64,000 nt of DNA from Zanthoxylum bungeanum. Taxonomy: Eukaryota; Streptophyta; Magnoliopsida; Sapindales; Rutaceae. Position numbers and translations under genes: made by a program. The stretch covers positions 248,001-312,000 of the forward strand of contig SKCR01029095.1 of NCBI GenBank assembly GCA_019454045.1, in the 5' to 3' direction. Below, in pieces: positions 24,773 through 36,520 of the stretch (position 1 is its first letter; each line of letters opens with the position of its first letter). The notes under the pieces were generated by a model. It saw only the letters and a list, made by a program, of their open reading frames with translations, searched no databases and was not told where the DNA came from.

Positions 24773-24954
24773 CAAGTGCAAAAACAAGTTTATTGAAATT
24801 GAAATTTTTATATTTAGTTTATTACAAATTTGTAATTTGAATTTTTTAGGTTAATTTGTAGGTTTGATATTAGTACAAAATTTGCAATATGTAGTTTATT
24901 TGTTGTAATTTTATTTTAGTATTTTTATTAATTTGATAATTGAACCAACTATAA

Positions 24955-25136
24955 ATTTAATTTAGAAGCAAATACAGAATTTTAAATTTAAAAATAAAAA
25001 TAAAAATAAATATCCATGGATATCCATATCCATATCCAGCTTTTAAGAATGGACATGGATATGGATATCTTGGATAATTATAGATTTGGATATGGATATC
25101 AATTATCCATATCCAAGTTGGATATTTGCCATCCCT
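24955..25136 (+). repeat. right terminal region of the hAT element
   Basis: Dense subterminal repeats of GGATATGGATA/TATCCATATCC in both orientations end at TTTGCCATCCCTA (25123-25135). Reversed, this reads TAGGGATGGCAAA, a typical hAT-type terminus. To its right is intron sequence of the TRAPPC3 pseudogene. The left terminus and the 8-bp TSD were not identified. Confidence 0.6.
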
Positions 25137-25317
25137 ACCCATGGTTAGCATAAGAAACATGTAAAAATTACTAGCACTTAGCTGTGCAATTTCAGAAGGT
25201 GGCAAACAAAGACTAGAAGACAGTTCAGAGCGTGCAAAAAAATGAGAAGAATAACAATCATAGAAAATCCCACAGAAAAATTTTACCAAAACCTGTGCAG
25301 TAGAAGAATGGCACTCA

Positions 25318-26195
<878 letters not shown>

Positions 26196-26520
26196 TCTGT
26201 CCCCTAGTTCTCGGTTCCAACGAGTATGTGAGTTGGTACCGGGAACTATATGAAGAGGGTGTGCTGATTGTCTTCGCTGGTAGTCGTCCCAGAATGCAAA
26301 AAAGAATTTTCTTGCCGTTTCAATCATCTTTCCTCGAGACGCACAACCGTCATGTCTTCTTAAATGCCTATCAAATCAACTTTAGGGTTTCTTCTAATGT
26401 TCGACACTTGTCAAACATCCGTCGGGTTCCCGCCAAAAGAGGGGACGAATCGACCGTGCAGAGGCGTCTTCACAGTGGGCTGATCTCAGCCGTCTGTTTG
26501 AACTTGGGACCCCTTTTGTA
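26196..26520. other. Tat element region between 3' LTR and antisense ORF
   Basis: Probably the promoter/5' leader of the plus-strand antisense ORF. A plus-strand open stretch (26075-26521) crosses the LTR edge and shows no recognisable domain. Confidence 0.4.
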
Positions 26521-26528
26521 GCCGACAC

Positions 26529-29470
26529 TTGGCGTTCATCCGGGCTCTTCCTTTAGATCCAATGGTCACGAGCGTCCTTTGCCATGACTATAAGAGGACG
26601 AGGTCTTCACTGTTCATTTTTTTCGGCAATTTCTTCTTCTCTTCTGAAATTTCTCTGCGATTCGTTCAACTCGTGTTCTTGAAGCTTAACCGTGGTCTTC
26701 TTCTTTTCGTCGCTGAGCACCTAAGGAACGGGCATCACCGCGCCGTATAACCTCCTGCTTTTGAGAAGAACAAGTAAGTGAGCGACCTCGCCTCCTCTTT
26801 TTTTTATGCTGTGATTCTGTTTGTTTATTTTGCTTAGGGAGAGACTTGTGGTTTTGCTGGGTCTTGCTTTAGGGCACTTTTTAGAGACCCCTATTTAGTT
26901 TACATGGAAACCGTGGGTAGCTCTTTTAAGACTGATTTCCTCCTTCTCTTCTTGTTTTTCTGGGGTGTCAGGGATGTCCGACAATTTCCTCCCCTGAAAA
27001 GCCTGCCAAGATTCAACTCCCCCTGCTGAAGAGCTCTCCTCGGGCTCGGGGCACCTAGTGTAGAAGACCTTGACACTACCCCCCAACTCTTTCTGAGATT
27101 GAAAAGACTCCTACCATCAGAGGGTTCCTCGGAAGGACCCAGAGCCTGGTGAACTTGGGTCGTCGGCTCTGGATATGAACCGTCCTTCTAAAATAACCGA
27201 GGATGATCTCGCCCTTCTTCGGCAGCGGTATAACATACCGATAGATATCGCCCTTGAAGTTCCTGGTCCTATGGATCGTGCTAGCCAACCTGACGAGGGC
27301 TCGGTGGCGCTTCTTCCTGTTTTTTTGAGTGTGGGCTGCGGCTGCCGATTCACAACCTTATTTCGCTTGGATGTTGGCCGAGATGGAGATCGCCCCTTGT
27401 CAGCTGAGTTTAAACAGTTGGAGAATTCTGGCCGGGTTGTATGTGGCTTGGCATCGGGCAGGACTCGGCGAGCCTTCTCTCGAAGAGGTGAAGAGGTTAT
27501 ACGGTTGAAAGCCAACCCAGGTCGTACCACGGTTGGTATTACCTTTCTGCTTATGACAGCTCGTCAAATGTTGTTAAGAAACTCCCTGATTCCAATAAGA
27601 ACTTCAAAGATCTCTGGTTCTGGGCTACTGGGGATTGGGGACGGACCCTGAGATCGATGAAGGGGAGACTTTGTTCCGGATATCTTCAGGGCGGGGGTTA
27701 GGAGATGGCCTTTTATTTTTCTAGTTTTCTCTCTCCTCTCTTTTTTATGTGGGTTCTTACCTCTCCCTCTATTCCTTTTTAGCCTGTTGGAGGGATGCTC
27801 CAAAGGTTTCTCCATCGGTTCGGAGGCGGGTAGGCTGGGCTCGTCGGTATGCTGCCACTGGAGGGATTGGTTAATGATGCGGCCTTTGTTGAGTCAGGCC
27901 TTACTCGGACCGTCCCTCAGAAGTCTCGGTCGGATAGGTAGGTGTCTGATGGCTGTTTGATGATCTTCCCTGTTTGTTTCATCATGTTTGATATCTTTGT
28001 TATATGCTCGGTCCCTGATTTCCTCCTTTTTTTGTAGGCATGTCGAAGAGGCCTAAGTTTCTTGAGAAGTTGGCCGGTACCATGAAGAAAGCCGGCCGTG
28101 CTGATGTTGGAACTTCCCGGCGCAGCCTGACCCTGCTGGGCTGAGAAGGCGTCTCAAGGAGATGTTCAGCCAGTGCTGCTCGGGGTCTCTCTTCTCCTGG
28201 TGTACAATCATCGGGTCTGCTCGTCTTCTCACCATCCGCCGAAGCCTTTAGGAAGAGGAGGCGTCAATTTGGGGCCGAGGAGACCGAGCTGGTCCAAGAG
28301 GAAGAAGAGGAGGAAGCTGCTCCGGTTAAGAGGAAGGACGTCCGTAGGGGGAGGAAGTCCTCTGAAGGCTCCTCCAAAAAACGGAAGGGCCCTGTGGTCC
28401 TCGGGGTGGATGACTTGGGAGAAAGCATCCGGGAGGCTACTTCACACTTAGTGCCGGCTTTCAATGAATTGGCCGAGGTGATTCCCCCGGGGGAGGTTTC
28501 GAGGTATGAGGATGTATCTCCCGAAGGTGTTGTGACTGAGATGAGTTCTCAGATGGCGAAGGTATTTTCACTTCCCTTCTCGGTTTTTGGGTCTTGGTCT
28601 TTTTTTATTTTATGTATTGACTCCTTTCTCCTTTTTTGTGTGCAGGCCAACTACCTCATGGCCAAGAATAAGGGGCTTCTTCTGACTTTGTTGTCCGAGG
28701 GTGGTCAGGCCCAGAGGCTTCAAAATCGTCTCTCCGAAGTGGAGGCAAAACTGGCTGACCGGGAGGAGGTGATTAGAGAATCATGAGGCGACCGCTGTTG
28801 AGAATTTCAAGCGAACAAGGCTCTAAGGCTGCTGCTGCTGTCTGGAAAGAAAACTTGCTGATAATGCCAGGGAGGACCTGAAGGTTGCCCAATCTGAGAT
28901 TGGCGTTCTGAAGGGAAGGTAGCAAGTGCTGAGGCCAAGTTGAAGAACAAAGACGAGGAGGTTGCACGGGCCCGAGATAGTCTTGAGAGGAAGAAGACCG
29001 AGCTTGAGGAGAGAGAGGTTGATCTCGAGGAGAGAGAGATCGAGCTTGAGAAGAGGGAGAGTGAGCTTGAGGCCGAGAAGGAGGCTATCCGCCTTGAGGG
29101 AGTTGGTGATTGTGCTGATTTAATTCCGATGGTGCTGCCAAGTCTGAATATGGACCCCATCCGTGCGGCCATCAGTTATTGCAAGGGGGATATCTCCGAG
29201 GAGGAATTCCAGAAATGGCTCCCTCCACCTGCCGAGGAGGTTATGAATCCTGATCCTATTTCGGTCGTCCCGGCTTCTGGAGTTTCCCAAGAAGGACGAT
29301 CTGATATTCCGTCTCCGGCGAGGACTGCCTTGAGATCCCTCCTCCCGTCCCTGAAGTAGAGGTCTATCCTGCTGTCGAGGTTGAAGCCATAGTTCCTCCT
29401 CCCGATGCCGAGCCGCTTCTCCCGCCACCTGAACCATCTGAGGAAGAAATCCTGCCCCTGCGCGGGCTGA
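26529..29470 (+). pseudogene. antisense ORF of the Tat element (gypsy-type transposon domain, then coiled coil)
   Basis: This plus-strand coding region is convergent with the element's own pol. Residues around LLRQRYNIPIDIALEVPGP (27210-27275) start a region resembling the putative gypsy type transposon domain (Pfam PF04195). The match continues in another frame after a T run near 27320 (WRILAGLYVAWHRAG). Further on are a basic stretch (KRRRQF, RKRK-like, 28250-28390), an intron-like gap (about 28560-28645), and a long Glu/Arg/Lys heptad region (28940-29100, REVDLEEREIELEKRE) predicted to be a coiled coil. Donor-like GTAAGTG near 26774 suggests splicing. Known Tat elements carry such ORFs; their function is unclear. 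Several frameshifts are present. Confidence 0.7.
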
Positions 29471-29589
29471 ATGAAAAGGGTAACCCTACCGGGGCCCTAT
29501 GTACACTTTAACTTGTGTAATAACATTATAATTTTATATACACATGTATATTTATGTCTATTTATTTCTCCTTTTTGTTGTCCGAACAA

Positions 29590-30875
29590 TATGAGACCCT
29601 TCAGAGGTCATCATGAACCGGAGGGGTATAACCTGACCCCGAGCTGGGTAACGGTCTTCGATTCTGGGAATGTTTTTTCCAATCGAAGGAGTTTGACTCG
29701 GTGGGACGTAACCCGACCCCGAGCTGAGTGAAAGACTTGGGTTCTGGGGCATGTTCCTCCCCAAACCGAAAGAGTTTGACTCGGTGGGACGTAACCCGAC
29801 CCCGAGCTGAGTAAAAACTTGGGTTCTGGGGGAATGTTACCTCCCCAAACCGAAAGAGTTTGACTCGGTGGGACGTAACCCGACCCCGAGCTGTAAGAAT
29901 CACTTGGTCCTGGGGGAATGTTACGTCCCCAGTCCAAAGAGCAGACTCGGTGGGACATCGCCCGACCCCGAGCTGTAAGAATCACTTGGTCCTGGGGGAA
30001 TGTTACGTCCCCAGTCCAAAGGCAGACTCGGTGGGACATCGCCCGACCCCGAGCTGTAAGAATCACTTGGTCCTGGGGGAATGTTACGTCCCCAGTCCAA
30101 AGAGCAGACTCGGTGGGACATCGCCCGCCCGACCCCGAGCTGTAAGAATCACTTGGTCCTGGGGGAATGTTACGTCCCCAGTCCAAAGAGCAGACTCGGT
30201 GGGACATCGCCCGACCCCGAGCTGTAAGAATCACTTGGTCCTGGGGGAATGTTACGTCCCCAGTCCAAAGGGCAGACTCGGTGGGACATCGCCCGACCCC
30301 GAGCTGTAAGAATCACTTGGTCCTGGGGGAATGTTACGTCCCCAGTCCAAAGAGCAGACTCGGTGGGACATCGCCCGACCCCGAGCTGTAGAATCACTTG
30401 GTCCTGGGGGAATGTTACGTCCCCAGTCCAAAGCAGACTCGGTGGGACATCGCCCGACCCCGAGCTGTAAGAATCACTTGGTCCTGGGGGAATGTTACGT
30501 CCCCAGTCCAAAGGGCAGACTCGGTGGGACATCGCCCGACCCCGAGCTGTAAGAATCACTTGGTCCTGGGGGAATGTTACGTCCCCAGTCCAAAGAGCAG
30601 ACTCGGTGGGACATCGCCCGACCCCGAGCTGTAAGAATCACTTGGTCCTGGGGGAATGTTACGTCCCCAGTCCAAAGAGCAGACTCGGTGGGACATCGCC
30701 CGACCCCGAGCTGTAGAATCACTTGGTCCTGGGGGAATGTTACGTCCCCAGTCCAAAGACAGACTCGGGGGGACATCGCCCGACCCCGATCTGTAAGAAT
30801 CACTTGGTCCTGGGGGAATGTTACGTCCCCAGTCCAAGGGCAGACTCGGTGGGACATCGCCCGACCCAAGCTGAA
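29590..30875. repeat. 82-bp tandem array in the Tat element 3' region
   Basis: About 12 near-identical units of 82 bp (29890-30870) contain TTGGTCCTGGGGGAATG and ACTCGGTGGGACATCGCCC. Three more diverged units (29640-29890) lie on the left. Variation between the near-identical units is mostly 1-3 bp indels. GGGGGAATGTTACGTCCCC and CTCGG...CCGAG can pair as small hairpins. The array sits between the 3' ends of pol and the antisense ORF. Tat elements are known carriers of such tandem repeats and a source of plant satellites. Confidence 0.95.
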
Positions 30876-31040
30876 GTTTTTTGAATAGTCCCGGTGGTTT
30901 TTTTGCTTTCAAAGGATTTTGCCAGACAAGGAATTTTTATTCATGCTTGGGGGTGCTGCCCTCTTTACAACAGTTGTTCCGATTCGGTTGTTTTGCCCGG
31001 TTTCTGCAAAAAAGAAAATAGAAGAAAGGAAAGTTGATTT

Positions 31041-32469
31041 TTACGGGAAGTACTTTCTTAACATTTCGGCGTTCCATGGTTTCTTCAACCTCGTGCCGTC
31101 CAGATGTTCTAGGATGTAGGCCCCTGGTCTTACTACCTCGGTGATTTTGTAGGGTCCTTCCCACTTGGCACCTAACGACCCTTCTTCTGGTCGTCGGGTG
31201 TTCAGAGTCACTTTTCTTAGCACTAGATCGCCTGTTAGAAAGGAGCGGGTCCGAACTCTCCTATTGTAGAAGCGGGCCATTCTCTGTTGGTAGATTGCTG
31301 CTCTTACTGCTGACTGTTCTCTTCTTTCTTCGATCAGGTCGAGGTGGTTTTTGATAAGTTCTTCGTTCCGCTCGTTCTCAAAGTGGCGGACCCTGTGGGT
31401 TGATATTCCGATCTCTGCTGGGATGACGGCCTCACATCCGTATGATAGGGAGAAGGGTGTCTCTCTCCTGTTGAATCCTTGAAGGTCGTCCGGTGTGCCC
31501 ACAGTACTTCCGGTAGCTCCTCGACCCATAGGCTTTTGCTTGATCCGAGTCGAGCTTTCAGGTTTGACTTGATGGTTTTATTGGTGGCTTCAACCTGCCC
31601 GTTTGACTTGGGATGGGCTGGCGAGGCGAATTTCAAAGTTATCTGGAGGTCTTCACAAAGTTTCCTGAATCCCCTGCTGTCGAATTGCTTTCCGTTGTCG
31701 GTGATGATTGCTTGGGGGATTCCGAACCGACAGATTATATTTCTTTTCAGGAACTCTGTGGCCTTCTTTTCCGAGATGGTGGACAAGGCTCTGCCTCTAC
31801 CCATTTGGTAAAGTAGTCTATGGCCACGATTGCATATTTTGCCTGACCTCGTCCTTTCGGCATCGGCCCTATGATGTCTAGCCCCCACTGTGCGAAGGGC
31901 CAGGGGCTGGATATGGTGGTCAGCTGCTCTGCCGGTTGATGGTAGAGGTTGGCATTTTTCTGGCAACCTTCGCATTTCCGTGCTATCCTCACGCCATCCT
32001 GGTGCATGGTTGGCCAGTAAAACCCTTGCCTCAAGGCTTTGAAGGCGATTGATCTTCCCCCGGCGTGGCTTCCGCAGATGCCTGCGTGAATCTCCCTGAG
32101 CACGTAGTCTGCTTCTTCTGGTGCTAAGCATCTTAGGAGGGGTACGGTGTATCCTCTCCGGTAGAGTACTCCTTCAATCAGGGAAAACTTGGTACTCTTG
32201 AACTTCAGCTTCCTGGCCTCCTTTTTATCTTTAGGGGTTTCTCCTGTTTCCAGATATCTCCTGATCGGCTGCATCCATGAATCTTTGCCTTCTTCTTCTA
32301 GTACATCCACCTCTGTCTCCCTATGCTTCTTTCTCGGAGGTATATAAGAGGGATTACCCTGGGGTTTTCTGTCCTCATTGAAGAGGCGAGTCGGGCTAGG
32401 GAATCTGCTTCGCAGTTGTCTTCTCGTCCGACCTGTTCGAAGAGTACGTTTCCCACTTTCTCCACCCAT
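31041..32469 (-). pseudogene. Tat integrase
   Basis: Minus-strand integrase in several frames. The zinc finger region is H...H with CEGCQKNAN (about 31955). The core is WGLDIIGPMPKGRGQ, ITDNGKQFDS and SNGQVEATNK (D, D, E present). C-terminal pieces are PFSLSYGCEAVIPAE and KWEGPYKITEVVRPGAY. Frameshifts near 31760, 31470 and around 32310-32330 break it into overlapping open pieces. It inserts element DNA into host chromatin. No chromodomain is visible, as expected for Tat. Confidence 0.88.
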
Positions 32470-32777
32470 TTCTTCACTTCGGCTAGGTAAGCTACCATGG
32501 CTGGTTCTCTGGCTTGAAAGTCCCCTTTCAGCTGTTGTATTGCTAGCTGAGAATCACTCCTGATCACTACGTTGTGGACCCCTACTACCGTACATAGCCT
32601 TAGTCCGGCCAGTATTGCCTCGTACTCTGCTTCATTGTTTGTAGTTTTGAAGGCGAATTTGAGGGCGAGCAGTATTTCTTCTCCCTTTTCACTTTTTAGT
32701 GCTACCCCTGCTCCGTAGCCGTGCGAACTTGCGGATCCGTCTACAGACATTTCCCACCTGTCTTCTTCCACGGCCAA
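32298..32777 (-). CDS. Tat second RNase H (archaeal-type, aRNH)
   Basis: A second ribonuclease H follows the normal one: MSVDGSASSHGYGAGV, NNEAEYEAILAGLRL, IRSDSQLAIQQL and EADSLARLAS. The D-E-D-D catalytic residues are all present. Such an extra domain is a hallmark of the Tat lineage. It overlaps the end of the preceding open frame in a different frame, so a shift separates the two. Confidence 0.85.
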   Translation of the reverse strand: MAVEEDRWEMSVDGSASSHGYGAGVALKSEKGEEILLALKFAFKTTNNEAEYEAILAGLRLCTVVGVHNVVIRSDSQLAIQQLKGDFQAREPAMVAYLAEVKKWVEKVGNVLFEQVGREDNCEADSLARLASSMRTENPRVIPLIYLRERSIGRQRWMY

Positions 32778-34374
32778 CCTGTGGTTCCGTGAGTTCTGCT
32801 ATGAAGTCCGCTAAGGCCTGCCCTTTTATTGCTGTTCTTGGGAGGTAGGAGATGTCGTGCTCGCTTATTTCTACTGACCACTTCATCAGTCTCCCTGAGG
32901 CCTCTGGTTTCTGCAAGATTTGTCTCAGGGGATAATCCGTGTATACCTTGATAGGATGGGCTTGAAAGTAGGGTCGTAACTTCCGTGCCGCAGTGATCAG
33001 GGATAGGGCAATGAGTTCGTGCATGGGGTATCGAGTTTCTGCGTCCAGCAGGGCTTTACTGACGTAGTAAACCGGTTTCTGGACATGGTCGGTCTCTTGT
33101 ACCAGTGCCGAGCTTACTGCGTGTTTTGAGACGGCCAGGTATAGATACAGTGTCTCCCCTGGGAGGGGTTTGGCTAGGAGAGGGGGCTGTGCCAGGTATT
33201 GTTTTAGGTGCTGGAAGGCTTCTTCGCACTCAGGTGTCCAGTCGACCCCTTTTTGAGCTTTTTTGATGACTTTGAAGAAAGGATGGCACTTGTCGGTTGC
33301 TCGCGAGATGAACCGGTTGAGTGCGGCGATTCTTCCTGTAAGGCTTTGTACTTCCTTAACTGTCCGGGGCGATTTCAGGTCTAGCACGGCTTGTATCTTT
33401 TGCGGGTTCGCTTCAATGCCTCGTGAACTCACCATGTAGCCCAGAAATTTTCCTGAGGCTACCCCGAATGCACACTTCTCTGGATTGAGCTTTAAACTGT
33501 GTTTCCTCAGGAGTTCGAAAGTTTTCTTCAGGTCGGCCACATGGTCTCTTGGTTCTCCGGACATTGTTATCATGTCGTCGACATATACCAGCATGGTTGT
33601 GCCGATGAGCGGTTTGAAGATTTTATTCACCAGTCTCTGGAAAGTCGCCCCTGCATTCTTTAATCCGAAAGGCATTACTTTATAACAGTAAAGCCCTTGG
33701 TCAGTGATAAAGGTGGTCTTCTCCTCGTCCGCAGGGTGCATCTTGACTTGATTGTATCCCGAGAAAGCGTCCATGAAGCTTAGCAGCCCTTGGCAGGCTG
33801 TTGTGTCTACCAGTTGGTCTATATTTGGGAGGGGAAAGCTGTCTTTTGGACATGCTTTGTTGAGGTCGGTGAAATCTACGCACATTCTCCACTTTCCGTT
33901 AGATTTTTTCACCAATACTACGTTGGACACCCATTCTGGGTATTTTACTTCCCGGATGAAACCGGCTTTCAGCAATTTTTCCACCTCGGTTGCTATTGCT
34001 CCGCACCGCTCCTGGTTGAATATTCTCCTCTTCTGTTTTACTGGTTTGTGTAATGGGTTCACTGCTAAGCGATGGCTTACGAATTTTGGGTCGATTCCGG
34101 GCATGTCATCGTGTCCCCATGCAAAAACGTCGGGGTACCCTTGTAGACATTCCAACAAGTCTTTTCTTAGGGCCTCGTCTAGACTTCCCCCTATTTTTAT
34201 GCTTTTCTTTGGCCCGAATAGCTTTACTTCTTCTAATTCTTCGGCTGCTCCGAGCCGTGCAGCTTTATCGGGCCGAGGAGCAGGGTCTTTTCCTCGTGTT
34301 CTCGTCGTCCTCGTCTCTCTGTCTCTTCTTGGTGCCTCTTTCCACGCAGAGGGTCTCTCGCGAGTAAGTGGCAA
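32689..34374 (-). CDS. Tat reverse transcriptase and RNase H
   Basis: A 561-codon open stretch. Reverse transcriptase shows KWRMCVDFTDLNKACPKD, FMDAFSGYNQV, PFGLKNAGATFQR and the intact catalytic box LVYVDDM (about 33580). The thumb/connection region follows, then gypsy RNase H (LYLYLAVSKHAVSSALV, KVYTDYPLRQIL). It copies the element RNA into DNA in the particle. It is the longest unbroken frame in the window. Protease is upstream in another frame, and the second RNase H follows after a shift. Confidence 0.9.
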   Translation of the reverse strand: MPLTRERPSAWKEAPRRDRETRTTRTRGKDPAPRPDKAARLGAAEELEEVKLFGPKKSIKIGGSLDEALRKDLLECLQGYPDVFAWGHDDMPGIDPKFVSHRLAVNPLHKPVKQKRRIFNQERCGAIATEVEKLLKAGFIREVKYPEWVSNVVLVKKSNGKWRMCVDFTDLNKACPKDSFPLPNIDQLVDTTACQGLLSFMDAFSGYNQVKMHPADEEKTTFITDQGLYCYKVMPFGLKNAGATFQRLVNKIFKPLIGTTMLVYVDDMITMSGEPRDHVADLKKTFELLRKHSLKLNPEKCAFGVASGKFLGYMVSSRGIEANPQKIQAVLDLKSPRTVKEVQSLTGRIAALNRFISRATDKCHPFFKVIKKAQKGVDWTPECEEAFQHLKQYLAQPPLLAKPLPGETLYLYLAVSKHAVSSALVQETDHVQKPVYYVSKALLDAETRYPMHELIALSLITAARKLRPYFQAHPIKVYTDYPLRQILQKPEASGRLMKWSVEISEHDISYLPRTAIKGQALADFIAELTEPQVGRGRRQVGNVCRRIRKFARLRSRGSTKK

Positions 34375-34827
34375 AACAGCTGCGGGCTATCTTCTGGCTT
34401 CCGCATATGATCCCGATCCCTTCCCGTGTGGGGAACTTCAATTTCAAGTAATAACAGGACATTGCGGCCTTGGTTCTCATCATGAAGGGGCGGCCGACAA
34501 TGACTTGATAACTGCTCATGCAGTCTACTACAGTGAAGTTTATCATGATTGTTCGGGTTTTGGGGGCGGCTCCGATCGTCATTGCTAGTTGAATTCTTCC
34601 CAGCGGGACGACCGTTGATCCCCCGAAACCGTACAGGGGGTGATGTCTTTGGTTAGAGCTGTGCATTCTACCCCCAGGCTCTCCAAAGTTTCTTTGGAAA
34701 TTATGTCTACTGCGCTCCCGGGGTCCACCAAGATTCTGTCCACTTCTGTGCCGCCGATTGTTGCTTTGATTATTAGTGCGTCGTCATGGGGGAAACTTAC
34801 CCCCTGGGCGTCTTCATCGGTGAACAT
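34265..34827 (-). pseudogene. Tat aspartic protease
   Basis: The active-site region reads RILVDPGSAVDIIS (D-P-G variant typical of Tat elements), followed by a break near 34600 and a continuation with YQVIVGRPFMM. The enzyme matures the Gag-Pol polyprotein. One frameshift separates the halves. Confidence 0.75.
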
Positions 34828-36478
34828 AATGGGTGTCGACCGATTTCCTCCTCGGTTTTGGGATTTTTTCTGTTTTCAGCACCTCTGTCCCCCGTGCTCG
34901 GCTGTAATTCTTTCTCGACCGGTTAGAGTCCCCGGCCAGCGTTGCCCCTCCTGCGATGACGTTCACCTCTCGATTCCTTGCCCTTTGTCTGGCGGCCATG
35001 ATCTTGTGGTCGATGTAATTGTTCAGGTACCCGTTCCGGGCCAGGTCCTCCATTTGTTCCCGCAGGTCCTTGCATTCATCGGTTGTGTGCCCTTTTAGAT
35101 TGTGGTGCAGGCAGTAGGATCTTTTGTTTTTTCTGTCTGGGGGAAACCTCCTGAGGTCGGGCTCTATTAAGAGGCCTTTCTCCCGTATCTCCATGATGAT
35201 TTCCCCTGGCGGCTTGCTTAGGGGAATATACGCTTCCTCTCGGACCACATGGTTTACTTGAGTTGCGGGCCCTTTGCCTTGATCCTTTTGTGCCATTGGT
35301 TTGAACTCTTTGGGTCTTGGATTGAACTTCCGGAATTCTCTTTCCGGTCGCCGATGGTCTTCTCTCCTGGTTACCCTTTCTCTGGCGGTTGTCCCCTCCG
35401 GGATACTTTTTCCTCCTCTTTCTAGTAGGACGTACTTCCTGGCTACCTCCAGTGCGGTAGCGTAGTCTGGTGTCTCATGGATCCTCAGGTGGGTCCACAG
35501 TTTCCCGACCCTTAGGGCCCCTTTCAGACTTTCCAGGGCTTCTTGGGATTCGTACCCTCCGACCTCGAGTACAGTGTTGTGATACCTTTCAATGAAGCTT
35601 TTCAGTGTTTCGTCGTCTCCTTGTTTCATGAGCCTTAGTTCTCCTATTGTTTTTTTAGGGGTGCAGGCTCCTTTGAAATGCCGGATAAACGACTTCTTAA
35701 GTTGGGAGAAGCTCTGAATGCTCCTCGGGGCCAGACTTCTATACCATAGGATGGCGGGCCCCCCTAAAGTTAAGGGAAATACTTTGCATATGGCGTCGCC
35801 CGTTACTCCCTGTACTTCCATCAGGAGGACAAAGTTTTCGATGTGGGATTTTGGGTCGGAGTGGCCTTTGTATGGTGCCATGGTCGGCATGTTAAATCGC
35901 TTCGGGAACTGTGCTGCCTTTATTTCTTCCGTAAGGGGAGACCCCTCTTCCTCGCCTCGGGTGTCTCCCGCGCCGATCTTGAGGCCTTCTCCCCATCTGG
36001 TCATCTCTTTTCTCAACCAAGATTTTATTTCACGGGTTGTGCCCCCGTGTCGCCTTCTGTGTCCTTCTGTTCGCCTGTCGCCCGGGCGTGGCGTTCTTTA
36101 AACCCAGAGGTCTCCTGTACGTCTTCGTTATACTTTCTATCCTCCCTCTGGAGTTGTAAAAACTGTCGGAGGAGGGGTCGGGTGATTGTTCCTCCTCTTC
36201 TTCTTCCCATGTGTCTTCTGATCTTCCTACCACCGCAGATCTTATCCCATAGGGGCCTCTCTTTCTGGGTCCCTCGTCTTCGCTTACATACTACTCTTTT
36301 CCCTCTTCCCCTCTTTCCTCCTTTGTCCGGTCTCGGTTTCAGTTTTCTCGTTGTTTGCTCCTTCCATTCTTTCTAGTCGATCCATCATAGACCTCATGCC
36401 ATCTTCCATTTTTTTCATCCAGTCCATTGCCGGACCTCCTGGTTGGTGATTTCCGTCCTCCGCCATTTGTCTTATCAC
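34814..36478 (-). pseudogene. Tat gag
   Basis: The main 400-codon frame (36016-34814) has the retrotransposon gag domain (APYKGHSDPKSHIENFVLLM; LKKSFIRHFKG; LMKQGDDETLKSFIERYHN). A basic stretch and a degenerate zinc knuckle (YCLHHNLKGHTTDEC) follow. The likely N-terminus (MAEDGNHQPGGPAMDWMKK, near 36466) is in a separate frame ending near 36284, with more broken frames between. It forms the particle shell. Confidence 0.82.
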
Positions 36479-36501
36479 GTGAACTGCTTTTTTGTGAAGT
36501 T

Positions 36502-36518
36502 CCCCACAGACGGCGCCA
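36502..36518 (-). other. primer-binding site of the Tat element
   Basis: Directly inside the 5' LTR, the minus strand reads TGGCGCCGTCTGTGGGG after two bases. This motif is common next to plant gypsy LTRs and resembles the tRNA-Asp type (TGGCGCCGT). The tRNA assignment is tentative. Confidence 0.75.
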
Positions 36519-36520
36519 AC

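Noticed and set aside
29860..30869. Many overlapping open frames on both strands with repeated WSWGNVTSPVQ or DWGRNIPPGPSD units
   Set aside because: They are translations of the 82-bp tandem array, open on both strands because of base composition, with no independent support.
29590..30875. CRISPR-like direct repeats
   Set aside because: Units are contiguous with no unique spacers, in a plant retrotransposon.
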